From positions 3,472,001-3,536,000 of the forward strand of contig NZ_CP104208.1 in assembly GCF_026230175.1 (NCBI RefSeq): a stretch of 64,000 nucleotides of DNA, written 5' to 3'. The position numbers and the translations under genes are program-made. The notes beneath the pieces were generated by a model that worked only from the letters and a program-made list of their open reading frames with translations, was not told where the DNA came from and made no database searches. Below, piece after piece: positions 1 through 7,885 of this stretch; the first letter of the stretch is position 1; each line of letters begins with the position of its first letter. This stretch comes from Desulfovibrio mangrovi. Its GTDB lineage: Bacteria; Desulfobacterota; Desulfovibrionia; Desulfovibrionales; Desulfovibrionaceae.

Positions 1-49
1 TCGCCTGCGTGAAAGGCAGGTGTCCTGGGCCAGGCTAGACGATGGGGAC
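1..49 (-). tRNA. tRNA-Glu (anticodon TTC), 5' part only
   Basis: Read on the minus strand from 49 to 1, this is the first 49 nt of a glutamate tRNA. It starts GTCCCCATCGTCTAG, typical of bacterial tRNA-Glu, followed by the D-arm and a perfect five-pair anticodon stem CCTGC/GCAGG that closes the loop CTTTCAC, giving anticodon TTC. The variable loop, T-arm and acceptor 3' side lie beyond the left edge. A sigma70-type promoter sits about 40 nt upstream (96-124). Confidence 0.93.
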
Positions 50-95
50 GCTTGATTGTTTTCGCCTAAGGGGTGTTCCCCTGCAGCGAGAGGCA

Positions 96-124
96 CTTTT
101 ATGGAACAGTGCGCGGAAAGTCAA
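96..124 (-). promoter_or_regulatory. sigma70-type promoter for tRNA-Glu
   Basis: On the minus strand, -35 TTGACT (119-124), a 17-nt spacer and -10 TAAAAG (96-101). The expected start near 88-89 leaves a leader of about 40 nt before the tRNA. The -35 matches consensus at five of six positions and the -10 at four. It lies between the stop of the Rho-N gene and the tRNA, so the tRNA probably has its own promoter. Confidence 0.55.
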
Positions 125-146
125 GCGGATTTTTTACATGCCGCAT

Positions 147-611
147 TTATTCTTCGGAAGCGGCGAGAGCCGGGGCTGCGCCCATGCGGCGGGTGCGCTT
201 CTTCAGGCGCTTCATCTGCTTGCGGGCAGCGGTGCGGGCGGCCTTGTCCGAGTTTTCGGCCATGAAGGAACGCAGGAACTGAATTTCGGCCTTGGCCTTG
301 CCGGCGGGAGTGCTGGCTGCGCACTGGTCGGCTGCAAAAGCGGGCAGGCGAACAAGCTTTGCCTTGGGGGTTGCTTCCTTGGTCTTCTTTGCGGGGGCTT
401 TGGGGGCGGCAGCCTTGGGGGCAGCGGCAGGGGCGGCGGGTGCGCCCATGGCTTCCTGAATGGCCTCGATGAGGGGGGCTTTGTTCAGGCTGGAGATGCC
501 CTTGATCTGGGGGTATTGGGTGCTCGCCAGTTCACGCAGCTCCTTGACGGTCATCTTGTCGAGGGGTTTGTCTGCGGGGTTGAGGGTTGCAGAGGTCTGG
601 GTCTCACTCAT
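147..611 (-). CDS. Small basic protein with Rho N-terminal (SAP-like) domain
   Basis: A 154-aa protein. Residues about 18-55 (KMTVKELRELASTQYPQIKG, then LNKAPLIEAIQEA) match the helix-extended-loop-helix Rho N-terminal domain, a SAP-like nucleic-acid-binding fold. A low-complexity Ala/Pro/Lys linker follows (about 56-85), and the C-terminal third is strongly basic (KQMKRLKKRTRRMG). It has no Rho ATPase domain, so it is not Rho itself. Its start codon overlaps the stop of the upstream DciA-like gene by 4 nt (608-611), so the pair is probably one translationally coupled unit. A DNA- or RNA-binding role is inferred; the specific target is unknown. Confidence 0.85.
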   Translation of the reverse strand: MSETQTSATLNPADKPLDKMTVKELRELASTQYPQIKGISSLNKAPLIEAIQEAMGAPAAPAAAPKAAAPKAPAKKTKEATPKAKLVRLPAFAADQCAASTPAGKAKAEIQFLRSFMAENSDKAARTAARKQMKRLKKRTRRMGAAPALAASEE

Positions 612-1093
612 CTGTCATCTCCTTCGTGTCTGTGTCGCTGCCGCTCCGCATCGTCAAACATGCGGACGTATTTTTCGTAACAGCGTGTTACCGGCGAGGC
701 CGGGTCGAGCTTGCCGAGCAGGGTTCCCAACTTCGCCGGCCGCGGCGGCAGTTCGGGAACAAAGCGCTCGATGGACGGCATTTCCAGCTCGTCCAGCGCA
801 GGCTTGCCCATGAGAAGGTTCACCTGCACCTTGTCGAAAAAGGGTTCGTCCAAAAACGCATTGACCCGTTCGATGATTTCATAGGTGTAATAGGTCAGCT
901 CCTGCTGCGCCATATTATCCTCCGCACCTATGATCAGCGTTGTCTTGCGATGCCCGAGCGGAATGGCGAGAAGTCTGAGCTCTTCCCCCATTACCATATC
1001 CCAGTTGCGCCACAGTTGCGTAAGCTTGAAGCCTGTTCCCGCGCCTTTGCGCTGAAGCAGGCGGTCAAGCGCCTCGCCGATGCGTTGTTCCAT
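608..1093 (-). CDS. DciA-like protein (DUF721 family)
   Basis: A 161-aa protein. The start at MEQRIGEALDRLL was chosen because the open frame upstream has no family character and this ATG follows a purine-rich GGCGGA. The N-terminal 95 residues have the DUF721 pattern: an amphipathic helix, the QLWRNWDMVMGEELRLLAIPL core, then LIIGAEDNMAQQELTYYTYEI and a beta strand. DUF721 includes DciA, the ancestral loader of the replicative helicase DnaB in bacteria lacking DnaC. The C-terminal part is poorly conserved. It overlaps the Rho-N gene by 4 nt. The replication role is known for the family and inferred here. Confidence 0.8.
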   Translation of the reverse strand: MEQRIGEALDRLLQRKGAGTGFKLTQLWRNWDMVMGEELRLLAIPLGHRKTTLIIGAEDNMAQQELTYYTYEIIERVNAFLDEPFFDKVQVNLLMGKPALDELEMPSIERFVPELPPRPAKLGTLLGKLDPASPVTRCYEKYVRMFDDAERQRHRHEGDDR

Positions 1094-1279
1094 GTGTATC
1101 CGCCCGTACGGGCAAAAAAGCGGTCTGGCCTGCAACAGCGTTCCGGACCGCACGCTCGCGGCAGGTTGCAGGCTGAGATTGCAGCCGGGAATCTCCACCT
1201 TCCCGAACTGCGGAGTATCGTTCAGCATATGCCGACAGTGTTGCTGCTGTCAACGAACAGCCCCCTGTCGGATACGCAA

Positions 1280-2329
1280 CTATACGCGCGCGGAACCGTC
1301 CGGCCGTATGAAGGCGGTCTGCAGGTCTTCGCCCATGCGCTGTACATAGTGATAAAAGGCCAGCACCTGCACCAGTTCGCGTACAGAGAACCGCTTGGTG
1401 GCACCCGATTCCCGTAGTTCTTCAAGTTTGCGGTCAGACTTGTCCAGCAGGGCGCGCAGGGATTCTACGCTTGGGGCAACCCCTTCCCCTATGGCCCGCA
1501 TGGCTTCGCGTGATGCCGTGACCACGGCACGAATCTCCGGCGCCATGATGAGGTTGTAGCCGCCTTCGCGCATGTCCTGCACGGTTCTCAGCATGCCTGC
1601 CAGATGCCGGGCGCACTGTTCGAGCACCACGATCTGCCTGTCCATGAGCGAGGCGTTGTCGTCAAAAAGCGGTGACTCATGGCGCAGCATCTTGCGGAAC
1701 AGGTCGCGGTTGCCTGCAATGTCCTTCAGCAGGGGGGCCAGCGTTTCCTCGGTGGTTGAGACGCTGTCGCCGAGGAAGTCTTCCACCAGTTGTCCGTATG
1801 TGTCCGCTGCCCGGGAGAACTGGTTCTGCAGGCGGGCCTTCAGCGCCTCGCCCACGCGGGCGGGCAGAATCCAGATGGAAACCACATAGGAGCAGAGCAC
1901 GCCAATGGCGATTTCCACCACACGCATCAGGCTGAAAGTTATCCGGTTCTCAACCCCCAGACTGGCGATGAGTACGATGGCAACGGTAATGGCCGCCATG
2001 CGGTAACGGGGATTGTGGCGCGTCATGTAGGCGCAGAAGCCTACGGTCGTGAAAAGGGCCAGCGAGGTGCCCAGAAATGTCGGGGGAAACAGAACAATGC
2101 CGAGAATGCCTATGACGGCACCTACGGCAGTGCCTGTGAAGCGATACCAGCACATCTGGATGGATTCGGCCACGTTCACCTGCATGACGATGACGGAGGA
2201 AACCACGGCCCACATGCCGAACTTGGGGTCGAGCAGAGAGGCGATGACGAGTGCAAGCAGGGCGGCGATGCCGGTTTTGATGCCGTGGCGGATATGTGCC
2301 GCTGTGGAGTCCAGATCTGAAAGGGGCAT
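1280..2329 (-). CDS. FUSC / aromatic acid exporter-type membrane protein
   Basis: A 349-aa protein starting at MPLSDLDSTAAHI. The N-terminal half has about six hydrophobic helices (GIAALLALVIASLL; VVSSVIVMQV; AVGAVIGILGIVLF; LALFTTVGFCAYM; AAITVAIVLIASL; VEIAIGVLCSYVVSIWIL). The motif ending in PARVGEALKARL, followed by a long soluble helical C-terminal domain, is typical of FUSC/ArAE-like (YccS/YqjA-type) inner-membrane proteins linked to efflux of aromatic acids or other organic anions. The substrate cannot be read from the sequence. It is divergent from the enoyl-CoA hydratase family gene across about 255 bp. Confidence 0.8.
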   Translation of the reverse strand: MPLSDLDSTAAHIRHGIKTGIAALLALVIASLLDPKFGMWAVVSSVIVMQVNVAESIQMCWYRFTGTAVGAVIGILGIVLFPPTFLGTSLALFTTVGFCAYMTRHNPRYRMAAITVAIVLIASLGVENRITFSLMRVVEIAIGVLCSYVVSIWILPARVGEALKARLQNQFSRAADTYGQLVEDFLGDSVSTTEETLAPLLKDIAGNRDLFRKMLRHESPLFDDNASLMDRQIVVLEQCARHLAGMLRTVQDMREGGYNLIMAPEIRAVVTASREAMRAIGEGVAPSVESLRALLDKSDRKLEELRESGATKRFSVRELVQVLAFYHYVQRMGEDLQTAFIRPDGSARV

Positions 2330-2584
2330 ATATGTTCTTGGCCTGTTGATGGTGTTGTGTCGTACTGGGCGGCCTTTTCCTGAGCGGCTGCCCAGCACGC
2401 TCTACGCATAAGGTTCGTTGCTGGCAAGGACGGAGCGTACAAGGAAAATGATAGTGTGCGCTCATTGCTTGTGATATGTATACACCAAACTGCCGGGAAC
2501 GAACAGTCCGGCGGCAGAATGCCGGGTTGCGGGCTGTTCGGGAGCAGGAATGCATGTCGATTGCAGGTGGACAGGAGGTGTACC

Positions 2585-3331
2585 ATGACGGATCAGCAGG
2601 CTTGTGATGATATTCTCCAGATCGAACGCCGAGGCCGTGCCGCGCTGCTCAGATTGTGCGGCGACTTCTTCCAGAACATCAAGGATCTCGGCAGGCGCGA
2701 CAGGGTGCTGAACGCCTTTGATTCGCTGAGCATGGACAAGGATATCTCCGTGATCATTCTCAGCACCGCCTATTGCGGAGTGGGGGTTGAGGAGTATGTC
2801 CGTTTCTTCCGTGAACAACTTGAGGGCATGGAGAAGCAGGCAGCGCACCGCTTCTGCAACGCCGTCAATCAGGTGATGCTGGAGATGGTGCGTTCCGGCA
2901 AGCTGGTGGTACATACCTGCTGCGGCGATATGCTCACCTTCTTCCTCGGTGTTTCCATGGCGGCAGACTACAGCATTGTTGCCGAAGACAGCGTCTTCCA
3001 TAACTCCTATCTGGATATCGGCACTCTGCCCAAGGGCGGGCTGCCCTACTTCGTCTCCCGAAAGCTGGGAAACCGCGCCGTATATGAACTGCTGCTTGCA
3101 GAGCGTGAACTTTCGGCGCAGCAGGCTCTGAAATTGGGGCTGGTGGATGCCGTGGTGCCGAAGGAGCAGATGGAAGAGGCCGCCTTTGCCTATGCCGCCC
3201 GTTTCGAGAATGTTTCCCCGCGCACCATCACCGGAACCAAGCGGCTCACCAACTGGTGTATCCGCGACCTTGAGGAATACCTCAGCTACGAAAACAAGCA
3301 GATGATGAAGACGCTGGACCAGTTCGGGTAG
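2585..3331 (+). CDS. Enoyl-CoA hydratase/isomerase family protein, atypical active site
   Basis: A 248-aa crotonase-fold protein. The start is fixed by GGAGG 7-8 nt before the ATG. The family pattern shows as VHTCCGDMLTFFLGVSMAADYSIV (central helix after the first oxyanion-hole strand; VHTCCGDMLTFFLG is the diagnostic part), then AEDSVFHNSYLDIGTLPKGG and the C-terminal LGLVDAVVPKE. In canonical hydratases the second segment reads FGQPE-x3-G-x2-P and carries a catalytic glutamate; here a tyrosine aligns with it. The usual glycine-rich stretch of the first motif is also degenerate. It may act on an unusual acyl-CoA or catalyse a non-hydratase reaction. No other beta-oxidation gene is adjacent. 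Confidence 0.82.
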   Translation: MTDQQACDDILQIERRGRAALLRLCGDFFQNIKDLGRRDRVLNAFDSLSMDKDISVIILSTAYCGVGVEEYVRFFREQLEGMEKQAAHRFCNAVNQVMLEMVRSGKLVVHTCCGDMLTFFLGVSMAADYSIVAEDSVFHNSYLDIGTLPKGGLPYFVSRKLGNRAVYELLLAERELSAQQALKLGLVDAVVPKEQMEEAAFAYAARFENVSPRTITGTKRLTNWCIRDLEEYLSYENKQMMKTLDQFG

Positions 3332-3403
3332 CCAGCGCACCGGGCGGTGTTTCCGCTTGATGATTCTTGCAATATCGCATAGTTGAAGAATGCGCTTTAC
3401 GCA

Positions 3404-3423
3404 CTTCCATGGGGGCATGGAAG
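3404..3423. repeat. Perfect 8-bp inverted repeat, 4-nt loop
   Basis: CTTCCATG, loop GGGG, CATGGAAG, about 75 nt after the enoyl-CoA hydratase family stop. There is no T-tract, so it is not a classical intrinsic terminator. It could be an mRNA 3'-end stem or a binding site. Confidence 0.5.
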
Positions 3424-3490
3424 GGCATCATATCTCGGGGAAAACACCCTGTCCGCATTGCGGGCGGGGGCTATTTGAACGGAGTGTGAT

Positions 3491-3580
3491 ATGAAACGCA
3501 GATATACCTTGTATGACCGTCAGACGCAGGACTGCCTTTCACGGAAATCTTCCGTGCAGAGCGGTCCTGTTTTGTGTTGA
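3491..3580 (+). CDS. Possible 29-codon leader ORF
   Basis: ATG at 3491 preceded by GGAGTGTGAT encodes a 29-aa peptide beginning MKRRYTLYDRQTQDC and ending with TGA at 3578-3580. The stop lies 10 nt before the ATG of the downstream membrane protein and overlaps its ribosome-binding region (GAGGGAG). I do not recognise the peptide. The ribosome-binding site and placement are consistent with a leader peptide or coupled ORF, but a chance frame of this size is common. Confidence 0.3.
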   Translation: MKRRYTLYDRQTQDCLSRKSSVQSGPVLC

Positions 3581-3590
3581 GGGAGCGGGC

Positions 3591-4913
3591 ATGGATATCC
3601 GATCCTTTCTCTACAGGTTCAAGTACATTCTGGCTCCGGCCATGGCCCTTCCTCTTCTCTGCGTTCCCTTCAACGACGATGCCCTGCGTTCCGCCGTATG
3701 GCTCTTTGTTCTTTGTCTTGCCCCTGTCGGTCTGACGTGGGTGCCGCGTTTATTGCAGCACCTGCTGCGCGCAGAGTTTGAAAGCAGATATATTTCCTTT
3801 CGGGAACTGGAGCAGGGCGTCAATGCTCTCCGCATGGCTGTGTTTGCCATATGGTGGTGTGGTTTCCTGGCGCTTTGGTTCCTTCTGGTGCAGGGGAGCT
3901 GGGAGCCGGAACAGAAGACAATTGTCACAGGGGCGGTAGCATTAGGCGCCATGCTGGCAACACTGGGCTATGCCTATGCCGAGCGCAGGTTGCTGCGTCT
4001 GCTTTCGCTGCGCCTGTCACGCAAGTGCGTTCCAAAGAGCCTTGCCTGGGTTCTGGTGTTGCTGCTTCTGATGGTGAGCTCGGTTGCCAATGACATTGTA
4101 ACGGGTGATGCGACAGTTGCCCCGAATATGGAGATGCTGCTCGGACGCTATCTCGCCTTGGGAATCCTCGCCGGCATGCTGGTGCCGATGGCCCATATTT
4201 TCTTTTACAGACGGCCATTCGGAAGGATGTTGCCAACGGCAGCGGGGTACCCTTCGCTCATGCGGCGTGGGTGGTGCGCCAAGTTCAGTTTCACCTTTGC
4301 CGGGCTGCTGATATTGCTGATTGTTGCGCCGCATCGTGGCCTTTCTGCAAGGGGCGTTGCGCTGTTGCTGGGGCTGCCAGTTTTAGACCTGTTGCAATAT
4401 GGTAATGCCATAGGCGGGGTACGGTTCGGCAAGATACACACGGTAGGTCAACCCGCCTGCGTCATTTTGAACATCTGGTTGCTTGCCGCGGTGTTGGGGC
4501 TTGTTGTGAACAGGGCGATGGGATTTCATGGAGACCTTGCCCTTGGTGTCTGCGGGGCGTTTGCAGTTGGTGCGTATGGAATGACGGCGCTGTTCCGGCA
4601 CAAGGCCCGTCGCTGGATACGCGTTTACACGTTGAGTCGCATCCGCAGTGGATGGATTCCAAGCTCGACGGTTAACAGAAGGCTGGTGCAAGTGATCCTC
4701 ATCGCATGTGCAGGCATCGTGGAGGTGTTTGCTGTCGTGCTGAGCGACAGATGGGGGGATTGGTACTGTTATTGGATTTTTGCTTTGTTCGGGCTGGAGG
4801 AATTGTTCGTCATTTACAATACGTACAGGAGGCTGCTCAAGGAGCGTGGCGGAAAACCTTTCATGTACAAAGAGCCGGTGTTCGAGATTACGGACGACAT
4901 ACTCAAACGGTAA
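3591..4913 (+). CDS. Polytopic membrane protein of unknown function (about 12 helices)
   Basis: A 440-aa protein starting at MDIRSFLYRFKYIL, chosen for the GGGAG 6-9 nt upstream. Hydrophobic segments occur roughly every 30 residues: YILAPAMALPLLCVPF, LFVLCLAPVGLTWV, FAIWWCGFLALWFLL, GAVALGAMLATLGYAY, LAWVLVLLLLMVSSV, LALGILAGMLVPMAHIFF, FAGLLILLIVAP, VALLLGLPVLDLL, VILNIWLLAAVLGLVV, ALGVCGAFAVGAYGM, VILIACAGIVEVFAVV and YWIFALFGLEELFVI. That gives about 12 helices with the charged N- and C-termini probably on the same side. I see no signature of a known transporter or enzyme family. It is followed by queD after about 147 bp; no functional link is evident. Confidence 0.85.
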   Translation: MDIRSFLYRFKYILAPAMALPLLCVPFNDDALRSAVWLFVLCLAPVGLTWVPRLLQHLLRAEFESRYISFRELEQGVNALRMAVFAIWWCGFLALWFLLVQGSWEPEQKTIVTGAVALGAMLATLGYAYAERRLLRLLSLRLSRKCVPKSLAWVLVLLLLMVSSVANDIVTGDATVAPNMEMLLGRYLALGILAGMLVPMAHIFFYRRPFGRMLPTAAGYPSLMRRGWCAKFSFTFAGLLILLIVAPHRGLSARGVALLLGLPVLDLLQYGNAIGGVRFGKIHTVGQPACVILNIWLLAAVLGLVVNRAMGFHGDLALGVCGAFAVGAYGMTALFRHKARRWIRVYTLSRIRSGWIPSSTVNRRLVQVILIACAGIVEVFAVVLSDRWGDWYCYWIFALFGLEELFVIYNTYRRLLKERGGKPFMYKEPVFEITDDILKR

Positions 4914-5060
4914 TGCGGGGCTTGCTCTTTTCTTTCCTTGACGTATCATCTCCTTTGAGTGAACAAAGGCGCGTTCAACGCATAGCGGACGAGTGGCAAC
5001 CCGCTATAGAAATTCTCCCTCTCCCGCTCCGGTGCCGTGGCATCGGGCAATAGGTGGATT

Positions 5061-5471
5061 ATGCTTACCATTACCAAAGAGTTTTCCTTTCACGCAGCCC
5101 ATCGGCTGTGCATTCCCGGCAAATCCGACGAGGAGAACCGCCGCATCTACGGCGTGTGCTCTACGCTCCACGGTCATACCTACCGTCTTCAGGTCATGCT
5201 TTCCGGCACGCCTGACGAGACGGGCATGATCCTGCACTTTGACGCGCTCAAGGCCGTAGTGGCCCGCGAGGTGCTGGACCGCTATGACCATGCCAGCCTC
5301 AACGATCTTGACGAGTATCGCGACAAGCCCGCCACGGCGGAGAACATGGCAATGCACATCTTTGCCGTGCTTGACCGTGCGCTGGCGTCTGACCGCTACC
5401 GGCTGGAGCGGGTAACCGTATACGAAACGCCCACTGCATGGGCGACCTGCTCCCGCGATGCGTCCGCGTAA
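5061..5471 (+). CDS. queD: 6-carboxy-5,6,7,8-tetrahydropterin synthase QueD
   Basis: A 136-aa protein of the 6-pyruvoyltetrahydropterin synthase fold that converts 7,8-dihydroneopterin triphosphate to 6-carboxytetrahydropterin, the first committed step to 7-deazaguanines. Visible zinc ligands are H14 (in FHAAHRL) and H37/H39 in CSTLHGH; C33 in the same motif is the catalytic cysteine. The catalytic glutamate lies in VTVYETPTAWA near the C-terminus. The ATG at 5061 follows AGGTGG. It is the first gene of queD-queE-queC-queF and overlaps queE by 14 nt. No preQ1 aptamer was recognised upstream. Confidence 0.95.
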   Translation: MLTITKEFSFHAAHRLCIPGKSDEENRRIYGVCSTLHGHTYRLQVMLSGTPDETGMILHFDALKAVVAREVLDRYDHASLNDLDEYRDKPATAENMAMHIFAVLDRALASDRYRLERVTVYETPTAWATCSRDASA

Positions 5472-6339
5472 GCCGCAGGGCGAACACGCAGAGACTTCCG
5501 CAACCGTTCAGTTCGATTCTTCCGTAGCGTCAGGTAGGCACACAGCGCCTTCCGATGCTGTTGCCGCGTCTGCCGAAGGGCGCGCTGGCGGCGGGAAAAA
5601 CGGAGTCTCCATACATGGTTGCGATGTCGTGCAGAGCGGCTCCGGGCCTCTGCTGGCGGTGACGGAAATATTCGCATCCCTGCAGGGCGAGGGCCCGTTC
5701 ATGGGGCAGCCCGCCGTGTTCGTGCGGCTGGCCGGATGCGTGCCGCCGTTCTGCGCGTGGTGCGACACCCCGCAGGCTCTGCACGCCGATGACTGTGCCA
5801 TGCCCATGACGCCGCAGGCTGTGCTTGAGGCGGTGCTGCGCCATCCGTACCGCATGGTGGTTATCACCGGCGGCGAGCCGTTCAGGCAGTGGGATGCGGG
5901 CCTTTCCATTCTTGCGGATATACTTGCGGGTGTCGGCCGCACCATTCAGTATGAGACAAGCGGCAAAGCGGGTATTCCGGCTGATTGCGGCGGTTTTGTG
6001 GTGTGTTCGCCCAAGCCTGCCGATGCCGCCATGGGCGGCTGTGCCGGAGCTTTGGCCCTTGCGGCCGGGGATGCGGCCCGTGTGGATGCCTTCAAATTCG
6101 TGATCGATTGCCGGACGGGACATGAGCAGCATGACGAGAATGCCGCGCTCAGGTCCGTTCTGGATTTCATAGGCGCACATGCAGTTTCGCCTGACAAGGT
6201 GTGGCTCATGCCGCGTGGCTCCCGCAAGGACGAGCAACTGCGGAATATGGCGCTGGTGTGGGAATTATGCGTGCAGCACGGCTTCAACTTCGCGCCGCGC
6301 CTGCATATTCTGACGTTTGACGACAGGAAGGGAATATAG
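5458..6339 (+). CDS. queE: 7-carboxy-7-deazaguanine synthase QueE (radical SAM), extended N-terminus
   Basis: A 293-aa radical-SAM enzyme converting 6-carboxytetrahydropterin to 7-carboxy-7-deazaguanine. The core begins near residue 66 (VTEIFASLQGEG). The cluster-binding segment RLAGCVPPFCAWCDT has spacing C-x4-C-x2-C rather than the canonical C-x3-C-x2-C. MVVITGGEPF is the SAM-binding GGE motif and VCSPKP is also typical. The first about 60 residues are unlike the family and rich in Ala/Ser/Gly, so translation could start further downstream, but I see no better start with a ribosome-binding site. It overlaps queD by 14 nt and abuts queC. Confidence 0.92.
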   Translation: MRPRKPQGEHAETSATVQFDSSVASGRHTAPSDAVAASAEGRAGGGKNGVSIHGCDVVQSGSGPLLAVTEIFASLQGEGPFMGQPAVFVRLAGCVPPFCAWCDTPQALHADDCAMPMTPQAVLEAVLRHPYRMVVITGGEPFRQWDAGLSILADILAGVGRTIQYETSGKAGIPADCGGFVVCSPKPADAAMGGCAGALALAAGDAARVDAFKFVIDCRTGHEQHDENAALRSVLDFIGAHAVSPDKVWLMPRGSRKDEQLRNMALVWELCVQHGFNFAPRLHILTFDDRKGI

Positions 6340-6999
6340 ATGAAGGATGCAGTCATTGTACTTTCCGGCGGCATGGATTCCGCCGTGCTGCTGGCACATG
6401 AACTATCGCTGGGCACCCGCGTGGCGGCACTCAGCTTTGATTACGGTTCCAAGCACAACAGCCGCGAACTGCCCATGGCGGCAGGGCTTTGCAAGCACTA
6501 CGGCGTGGATCACGCCATTGTGCCGCTGCCGTTCATGAACGAACTTTTTTCGTCCTCGCTGCTGCAGTCCGGGGAAGCCATCCCCGACGGCGCGTATGAT
6601 GCCGACTCCATGAAGAGCACGGTGGTGCCCTTCCGCAACGGCATTCTTATCGCCATTGCCGTTGGTTATGCCGAATCTGTGGGTGCTTCGCGCGTGCTCA
6701 TCGGCTCTCATTCCGGCGATCATCATATCTATCCGGACTGCCGTCCCGAATTCAACGAGGCCATGAACGGGGCGGCGTTGTGCGGTACGGACGGCAAGGT
6801 GCGCGTGGCCTTCCCCTTTGCGGATATGGACAAGCGCGAGATCGGTGACCTTGGCCGCACGCTGGGCGTGGATTTCGCTGCCACCTGGACCTGCTACAAG
6901 GGTGGCGAGGTGCACTGCGGCACCTGTGGCGCATGCGATGAGCGCAAGTTCGCCCTGCGGCATGACGAAGGCATGGACCCCACAACCTATCTGAAATAG
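6340..6999 (+). CDS. queC: 7-cyano-7-deazaguanine (preQ0) synthase QueC
   Basis: A 219-aa ATP-dependent enzyme converting 7-carboxy-7-deazaguanine plus ammonia to preQ0. The PP-loop SGGMDS (residues 9-14) binds ATP. The zinc site is complete near the C-terminus: C185, C193, C196 and C199 in TCYKGGEVHCGTCGAC. The motif PFRNGILIAIAVGYAE is also characteristic. The start codon immediately follows the queE stop, so translation is coupled. Length is normal for the family. Confidence 0.97.
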   Translation: MKDAVIVLSGGMDSAVLLAHELSLGTRVAALSFDYGSKHNSRELPMAAGLCKHYGVDHAIVPLPFMNELFSSSLLQSGEAIPDGAYDADSMKSTVVPFRNGILIAIAVGYAESVGASRVLIGSHSGDHHIYPDCRPEFNEAMNGAALCGTDGKVRVAFPFADMDKREIGDLGRTLGVDFAATWTCYKGGEVHCGTCGACDERKFALRHDEGMDPTTYLK

Positions 7000-7008
7000 G
7001 AGGCGAGC

Positions 7009-7854
7009 ATGTCAGTAATGGATTCCGACAAGCTTGTTCTGGGCAGGCAGGTGGACTACAGCCTGCAGTACGATCCCAAACAGCTGTGCCCCATTCCGCG
7101 GGAACTGGGCCGCACTGCGGCTGGCATTCACACGGCTCTGCTCAGGCATGGCGAAGATATCTGGAATATCTACGAGCTTTCATGGCTGGCCCCTTCCGGC
7201 CTGCCCGTGGTGGGCATGGCTGTGGTGCGGGTGCCGTGGCAAGCGCCGTTTCTCATCGAGTCCAAGTCGCTCAAGTTGTATTGCAATTCGTTCAACATGA
7301 CCCGCTTTGACAGTGCCGCAGCGGTTCGTGAAGCCATGGAACGCGATCTTTCTGAGGCTTCCGGCGCGCCCGTGACCGTGGATTTGCTTGAGCCTCACCG
7401 CTTCAGCGAGGTGGTGATTGCAGAGCCCAACGGCGTCTGCGTGGAAGAAGTGGCGGACTTTGCCTCGGCGCAGGGCACCGCGGACTTTGTTTACGATATC
7501 GATCCGTCCCTGCTGAAGGTTACGGATGAATCGGCCCGCGAGATTCTGTTCTCCCGTCTGTTCCGCTCCCGTTGTCCCGTAACCGGCCAGCCGGACTGGG
7601 CCACCGTGCGTGTGGTGTATGCCGGTCCGCGCATCGATCCGGAAGGGCTCATGCGTTATCTCGTCTCCTACCGTTCGCATCAGGGATTCCATGAAGCCTG
7701 CGTGGAACGCATCTACGGAGACATCCTCACGCACTGCCGACCGGATGAGCTGGAGGTAAGCGCCCGCTTTACCCGTCGCGGCGGCATAGACATCAACCCC
7801 GTGCGCTCGACGCACGACGGCGTGTGGGACAACCTGCGCGATCCTCGACAGTAA
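7009..7854 (+). CDS. queF: NADPH-dependent preQ0 reductase QueF (long form)
   Basis: A 281-aa bimodular (E. coli YqcD-type) nitrile reductase that converts preQ0 to preQ1, the base later inserted into tRNA by Tgt. The QueF signature ESKSLKLY lies at 84-91 in the N-terminal module. The catalytic pair C189 and D196 is in RCPVTGQPDWATV. The C-terminal RRGGIDINPVRS is also typical. GGAGG lies 6-7 nt before the ATG at 7009. It closes the que operon, which is followed by a strong terminator. QueA/QueG and Tgt are not in the window. Confidence 0.97.
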   Translation: MSVMDSDKLVLGRQVDYSLQYDPKQLCPIPRELGRTAAGIHTALLRHGEDIWNIYELSWLAPSGLPVVGMAVVRVPWQAPFLIESKSLKLYCNSFNMTRFDSAAAVREAMERDLSEASGAPVTVDLLEPHRFSEVVIAEPNGVCVEEVADFASAQGTADFVYDIDPSLLKVTDESAREILFSRLFRSRCPVTGQPDWATVRVVYAGPRIDPEGLMRYLVSYRSHQGFHEACVERIYGDILTHCRPDELEVSARFTRRGGIDINPVRSTHDGVWDNLRDPRQ

Positions 7855-7879
7855 AAAAAGCCCCCGAAAGGGGGCTTTT
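7853..7879. terminator. Bidirectional terminator between queF and the EAL-HDOD gene
   Basis: GCCCCC-GAAA-GGGGGC hairpin (7860-7875), flanked by a run of A on the left and TTTT on the right. It can therefore stop transcription of queF on plus and of the convergent gene on minus. Confidence 0.9.
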
Positions 7880-7885
7880 GCATTG

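Noticed and set aside
42-680. Plus-strand frame over the Rho-N gene
   Set aside because: It overlaps tRNA-Glu and is antisense to the better-supported minus-strand genes.
4914-5060. Possible preQ1 riboswitch before queD
   Set aside because: No preQ1-I or preQ1-II signature (short H-type pseudoknot with conserved loop) could be found in the 147 bp.
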